In this document: positions 7,732 to 10,834 of the stretch, piece after piece
Layout of the letters: each line of letters opens with the position of its first letter
How positions within the stretch are numbered: position 1 is the first letter of the stretch
Assembly: GCA_013215025.1 (NCBI GenBank)
Contig: JABSRR010000026.1
Coordinates: 11,301 to 22,134, forward strand
Length of the DNA stretch: 10,834 nucleotides
Source of the DNA: Pseudomonadales bacterium
GTDB lineage: Bacteria; Pseudomonadota; Gammaproteobacteria; Pseudomonadales; DT-91
Direction: 5' to 3'
Position numbers and translations under genes: made by a program
The notes under the pieces: generated by a model
Told to the model about the DNA's origin: nothing
Database searches by the model: none
Seen by the model: the letters and a program-made list of their open reading frames with translations, nothing else

Positions 7732-8661
7732 ATGAAATTGATTGTTTTAGATGCTAATTTTTCTGGCTCGAAAGAGTTTAATCTAAGTAATCGCAAGATT
7801 GCCTACTTAGCCATGTTGCTTGCAGCATTGCTGCTTAGCCTACTGTTGTTTATTGGTCTATATCTCGATCGATTTTTTCAAGTGCGCCATTACCAAGCTG
7901 AAGTTGATCGTATGCGCGAGCAGACGCTATTCGATCAGCACCAAATCAATAGCCTCAACGCTTATTCTGAGGCCGTTTTTTTAGAACAATCGCGTCAGTT
8001 TGGTCTCTTGCAGGCAAGAATGACGCGCCTTGAGGCGCTCGGTGGCCAGGTCGCTGATATGGCGGGTATGTCTGAAGAATTTGATTTTTATCGCGAGCCT
8101 GCGATCGGTGGTTTGCTTAACACTGCCGAGCCTGACGCAATACAGTCTGAGCACCATCTTCTCGCCAATATGCAAGCCATGCAGGCAAGACTTAAAATTC
8201 GCGAAACTGAGCTGCTGGCGATTGATGGTTTAGTGCAAAATAGTAATATTCAAAAAGAGTCCTATCTGTCGGGCCGACCGATTGTTAAAGGTTGGCTATC
8301 GTCGAACTATGGCAAACGCATTGACCCATTTACTGGGCGTTTGAGCTTGCATAAAGGCGTGGACTTTGCCGGTCAAGAAGACAGCGACGTGATTGCTGTC
8401 GCCTCGGGTGTGGTGACTTGGTCAGGTGACCGCTATGGCTACGGCATGATGGTCGAAGTTAATCATGGTAATGGCTACAGTACTCGCTATGCGCATAACA
8501 AATCCCATTTAGTCAAAGTGGGCGATGTGGTGAATAAAGGTCAGGCGCTTGCCAAGATGGGCTCAACTGGCCGCTCCACAGGGCCGCATGTGCACTATGA
8601 AGTGCTTAAAAATGGCCGACAAGTCGATCCGCACCGCTACATTTACCGCAAATCTATCTAA
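7732..8661 (+). CDS. Membrane-anchored M23 (LytM-type) metallopeptidase with coiled coil
   Basis: The 309-residue product has a short N-terminal cytoplasmic segment, one hydrophobic helix at about 23-45, a predicted coiled-coil region from about 47 to 110, a further helical stretch at about 140-170, and a C-terminal LytM/M23 domain from about 185. The periplasmic domain has the full set of residues expected of an active zinc endopeptidase: H207 and D211 in HKGVDFA, H255 in RYAHN, and H286 and H288 in HVHYEV. It is therefore unlikely to be one of the degenerate activators such as EnvC or NlpD, although the coiled-coil plus LytM layout resembles EnvC. The substrate is presumably peptidoglycan cross-bridges; the exact bond is not predictable. 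No Shine-Dalgarno sequence precedes ATG 7732, and the 31-base gap suggests cotranscription with lpxC. A similar M23 gene lies between lpxC and secA in Pseudomonas as far as I recall. Confidence 0.9.
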   Translation: MKLIVLDANFSGSKEFNLSNRKIAYLAMLLAALLLSLLLFIGLYLDRFFQVRHYQAEVDRMREQTLFDQHQINSLNAYSEAVFLEQSRQFGLLQARMTRLEALGGQVADMAGMSEEFDFYREPAIGGLLNTAEPDAIQSEHHLLANMQAMQARLKIRETELLAIDGLVQNSNIQKESYLSGRPIVKGWLSSNYGKRIDPFTGRLSLHKGVDFAGQEDSDVIAVASGVVTWSGDRYGYGMMVEVNHGNGYSTRYAHNKSHLVKVGDVVNKGQALAKMGSTGRSTGPHVHYEVLKNGRQVDPHRYIYRKSI

Positions 8662-8706
8662 GCTGATTACTGCAGCGTCTAATTGCTATCAAGCCACTTG
8701 AGGACT

Positions 8707-8775
8707 GTGTTTTCTCGGTCTGGATCTGATAGACTATGGCGCTTTGCCGTGATGAACTTCTTTCGACCACTATGA
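8707..8775 (+). other. Possible short leader reading frame overlapping the secA start
   Basis: A 22-codon frame runs from GTG 8707 to a TGA whose first two bases are the last two of the secA ATG (ATGA, 4-base overlap). The frame is open further up, to a stop at 8680-8682, with TTG codons at 8683 and 8698. GAGG at 8700-8703 lies only three bases before the GTG, which is closer than ideal. The predicted peptide ends in [12 protein letters not shown]. It has no signal sequence and no match to the E. coli SecM arrest motif. Chance could easily explain a frame this short. Confidence 0.2.
8727..8735 (+). promoter_or_regulatory. Weak candidate extended -10 promoter before secA
   Basis: TGA-TAGACT matches an extended -10 pattern in four of six core positions and would give a leader of about 30 bases to the secA ATG. 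No good -35 box sits at 16-18 bases (TTGAGG at 8698 is too far). secA may instead rely on read-through from lpxC. Confidence 0.25.
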
Positions 8776-10834
8776 ATATTTTTAAAGCCTTATTGGGTAC
8801 CCGTAATGACCGTGAAATTAAACGGATGCGTAAGACGGTTGCCAAGATCAATGCGCTTGAAGCTGATTTACAAAGCTTAGATGATGCAGCGCTTCAAGCA
8901 AAAACCCAGCAGTTTAAAAATCGTTTGGCGGATGGCGAAAGCTTAGATAATTTATTGCCTGAGGCCTTTGCCGTTTGTCGCGAAGCCAGTCAACGTACCT
9001 TAGCGATGCGACATTTTGATGTGCAGCTGATCGGTGCAATGACTTTGCACGAGGGTCGTATTGCGGAAATGCGCACGGGCGAGGGTAAAACCCTAATGGC
9101 AACGCTCGCGGTGTATCTAAATGCGCTTACCGCTCGCGGGGTCTATGTTGTTACCGTAAATGATTATTTAGCCTCTCGTGACGCTAATTGGATGCGTCCT
9201 CTGTATGAGTTTCTGGGCTTGTCCGTTGGCGCGGTTGTGCCAAATCAGGCTTGGAATGAAAAACAAGCGGCTTATCAGGCTGATATTACCTACGGTACCA
9301 ATAACGAATTTGGCTTTGACTACCTGCGCGATAATATGGCGTTTACGCTCGCTGATCGAGTGCAGCGTGAGCAGTTTTTTGCAATTGTCGACGAAGTTGA
9401 CTCGATTCTAATTGATGAAGCTCGTACACCATTAATCATTTCTGGTGCGGCAGAAGATAGTTCAGCGCTTTATAAGCGCATTAATGTGTTTATCCCGAAA
9501 CTTTCTGAAGCCAGTGTCGAAGAAAAATTGGGTGAAAAAATCATTGGCGAAGGCCACTACACCTTAGATGAAAAATCTCGACAGGTGGAATTCACTGAGC
9601 AAGGCCATGAATATGTTGAGCAAATCTTGATAAAAGATGGTTTGCTTGATGAAGGCGAGAGCCTTTACGCCTCGCAAAACTTAAAATTATTACATCATGT
9701 GCAAACTGCACTGCGAGCACATGTGCTGTTTCATAAAAATGTTGATTACATTGTTCAGCAAAACGAAATTGTTCTGGTTGATGAGCATACGGGTCGCACC
9801 ATGCCCGGCAGACGTTTATCCGAAGGTCTGCATCAGGCCATTGAGGCGAAAGAGAAAGTTAAAATTCAGCAGGAAAGCCAAACCCTTGCCTCAACAACGT
9901 TCCAAAATTACTTCCGCTTATTCGATAAATTAGCCGGTATGACCGGTACAGCCGATACAGAAGCAAAAGAGTTTCATGAAATTTATGGCTTGGAAGTTAC
10001 TGTTATTCCTACTAACAAAGCCATACAGCGGCAAGATCTTAACGATGTAATTTACATGAGCATTGCTGAAAAATTTGAAGCGATTGCAAAAGATATTGAA
10101 GAAATCCGCGCAACCGGTGCACCAATCCTGGTTGGTACCGCGTCCATCGAAAGCTCTGAGTTGCTGTCGCGTCTTTTGCAAAAGAAAAAGATTCAGCACA
10201 ATGTGTTAAATGCCAAGATGCATGCAAAAGAAGCCGAGGTTGTTGCAGAGGCCGGTCGGCCTGGGGCGGTAACGATTGCAACAAATATGGCGGGTCGAGG
10301 CACCGATATTGTACTTGGCGGTAATCTAGAGGTTGAAATTGCGCAGCTAGAGGCGCCGACAGATATTCAGCTAGCAGAGCTTAAAGCAGACTGGGCGCAG
10401 CGTCATGAGGCGGTATTGGCTGCTGGCGGCTTGCATATACTCGGAACCGAACGTCACGAAAGTCGCCGGATTGATAATCAGCTGCGCGGTCGCTCGGGCC
10501 GTCAAGGTGACCCCGGCTTAACACGTTTTTATTTATCGTTAGAAGATGATTTGATGCGTATTTTTGCCTCCGATCGAGTGCGCGCGATTATGCAGCGCTT
10601 AGGTATGGAAGAAGGTGAAGCGATAGAGCACAAAATGGTCAGCAACGCGATCGAGAAAGCACAGCGTAAAGTTGAAGGCCGAAATTTTGATATTCGAAAA
10701 TCCTTACTTGAATATGACGATGTTGCCAATGATCAGCGTCAGGTGGTATATCAACAGCGCGACTTTATTCTCAACACAGAAGACTTAAGCGACACCTTAG
10801 ATTCGATTCGCGCAGATGTGGTTGACTCATCCAT
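8772..10834 (+). CDS. secA: SecA, preprotein translocase ATPase (5' part, runs off window end)
   Basis: SecA is the motor that pushes unfolded secretory proteins through SecYEG. The frame is open without interruption from ATG 8772 to the window end: 687 codons plus two bases of an expected 900 or so. Visible features are MRTGEGKT (Walker A, K106), [20 protein letters not shown] (Walker B, D207), the preprotein cross-linking region, [25 protein letters not shown] (R509, D512) and RGRSGRQGD (R572-D580), which completes the two nucleotide-binding folds. The helical scaffold begins with RNFDIRK and [10 protein letters not shown]. The rest of the scaffold and any C-terminal zinc motif lie outside. 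The start [19 protein letters not shown] aligns with E. coli (two residues shorter). An in-frame ATG at 8736 would add 12 atypical residues. No Shine-Dalgarno sequence is visible before 8772. Confidence 0.97.
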   Translation, partial: MNIFKALLGTRNDREIKRMRKTVAKINALEADLQSLDDAALQAKTQQFKNRLADGESLDNLLPEAFAVCREASQRTLAMRHFDVQLIGAMTLHEGRIAEMRTGEGKTLMATLAVYLNALTARGVYVVTVNDYLASRDANWMRPLYEFLGLSVGAVVPNQAWNEKQAAYQADITYGTNNEFGFDYLRDNMAFTLADRVQREQFFAIVDEVDSILIDEARTPLIISGAAEDSSALYKRINVFIPKLSEASVEEKLGEKIIGEGHYTLDEKSRQVEFTEQGHEYVEQILIKDGLLDEGESLYASQNLKLLHHVQTALRAHVLFHKNVDYIVQQNEIVLVDEHTGRTMPGRRLSEGLHQAIEAKEKVKIQQESQTLASTTFQNYFRLFDKLAGMTGTADTEAKEFHEIYGLEVTVIPTNKAIQRQDLNDVIYMSIAEKFEAIAKDIEEIRATGAPILVGTASIESSELLSRLLQKKKIQHNVLNAKMHAKEAEVVAEAGRPGAVTIATNMAGRGTDIVLGGNLEVEIAQLEAPTDIQLAELKADWAQRHEAVLAAGGLHILGTERHESRRIDNQLRGRSGRQGDPGLTRFYLSLEDDLMRIFASDRVRAIMQRLGMEEGEAIEHKMVSNAIEKAQRKVEGRNFDIRKSLLEYDDVANDQRQVVYQQRDFILNTEDLSDTLDSIRADVVDSS

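Noticed and set aside
7712..7735. Mini-frame ATG-TCA-GCA-TTA-TGA overlapping the M23 gene start, and a four-base CTGA/TCAG hairpin
   Set aside because: Four codons and a four-base stem are well within chance. Any ATG followed by A creates such an overlap.
8030..8233. A 67-codon plus-strand frame inside the M23 gene
   Set aside because: It is out of frame with a gene whose domain structure is intact, and has no start signal or recognisable motif.
8662..8676. GCTG/CAGC inverted repeat after the M23 gene as a terminator
   Set aside because: It is a four-base stem without a U-tract, too weak to call.
8736..8771. In-frame ATG 12 codons upstream of the chosen secA start
   Set aside because: The added residues do not resemble SecA N-termini and no ribosome binding site precedes it. 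Not fully excluded, given the missing Shine-Dalgarno sequence at 8772.

Overview
The window is a stretch of the division and cell wall (dcw) cluster of a gammaproteobacterium. All genes lie on the + strand in the order murG (3' part), murC, ddl, ftsQ, ftsA, ftsZ, lpxC, an M23 peptidase gene, and secA (5' part). The protein sequences resemble the E. coli and Pseudomonas versions throughout. Base composition is moderate (mid-40s % GC by eye). The lpxC-M23-secA end points to a non-enteric, probably marine, gammaproteobacterium; a Cellvibrionales/Spongiibacteraceae-like source is a guess. There are no signs of mobile elements, transfer, RNA genes or CRISPR.

Region 1 (1-4008) is a tightly packed run. 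murG stops within the murC start codon (1-base overlap), murC overlaps ddl by 11 bases, and ddl abuts ftsQ without a gap. The products make lipid II from its nucleotide precursor (MurG), add L-Ala to UDP-MurNAc (MurC), make D-Ala-D-Ala (Ddl), and recruit the divisome periplasmic subcomplex (FtsQ). Region 2 (4038-6559) holds ftsA and ftsZ, the membrane tether and the tubulin-like ring protein, each with its own Shine-Dalgarno sequence.

Region 3 (6560-6782) is the main intergenic gap. It has a strong hairpin with a poor U-tract just after ftsZ and a candidate promoter just before lpxC. lpxC (6783-7700) commits UDP-acyl-GlcNAc to lipid A synthesis. It is followed after 31 bases by a membrane-anchored, coiled-coil LytM/M23 peptidase with its full catalytic set (7732-8661). 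A 110-base gap then leads to secA, the preprotein translocase ATPase, of which 687 codons are present.

The cluster looks ordinary and intact, and I found no clear new system. The points most worth a second look are at the lpxC-secA junction. An apparently active M23 peptidase is the only gene where enterics carry secM and pseudomonads (from memory) carry a dciA-type gene plus an M23 gene. In addition, secA has no visible Shine-Dalgarno sequence, and its ATG overlaps the stop of a short upstream reading frame, which may be a coupled leader peptide.
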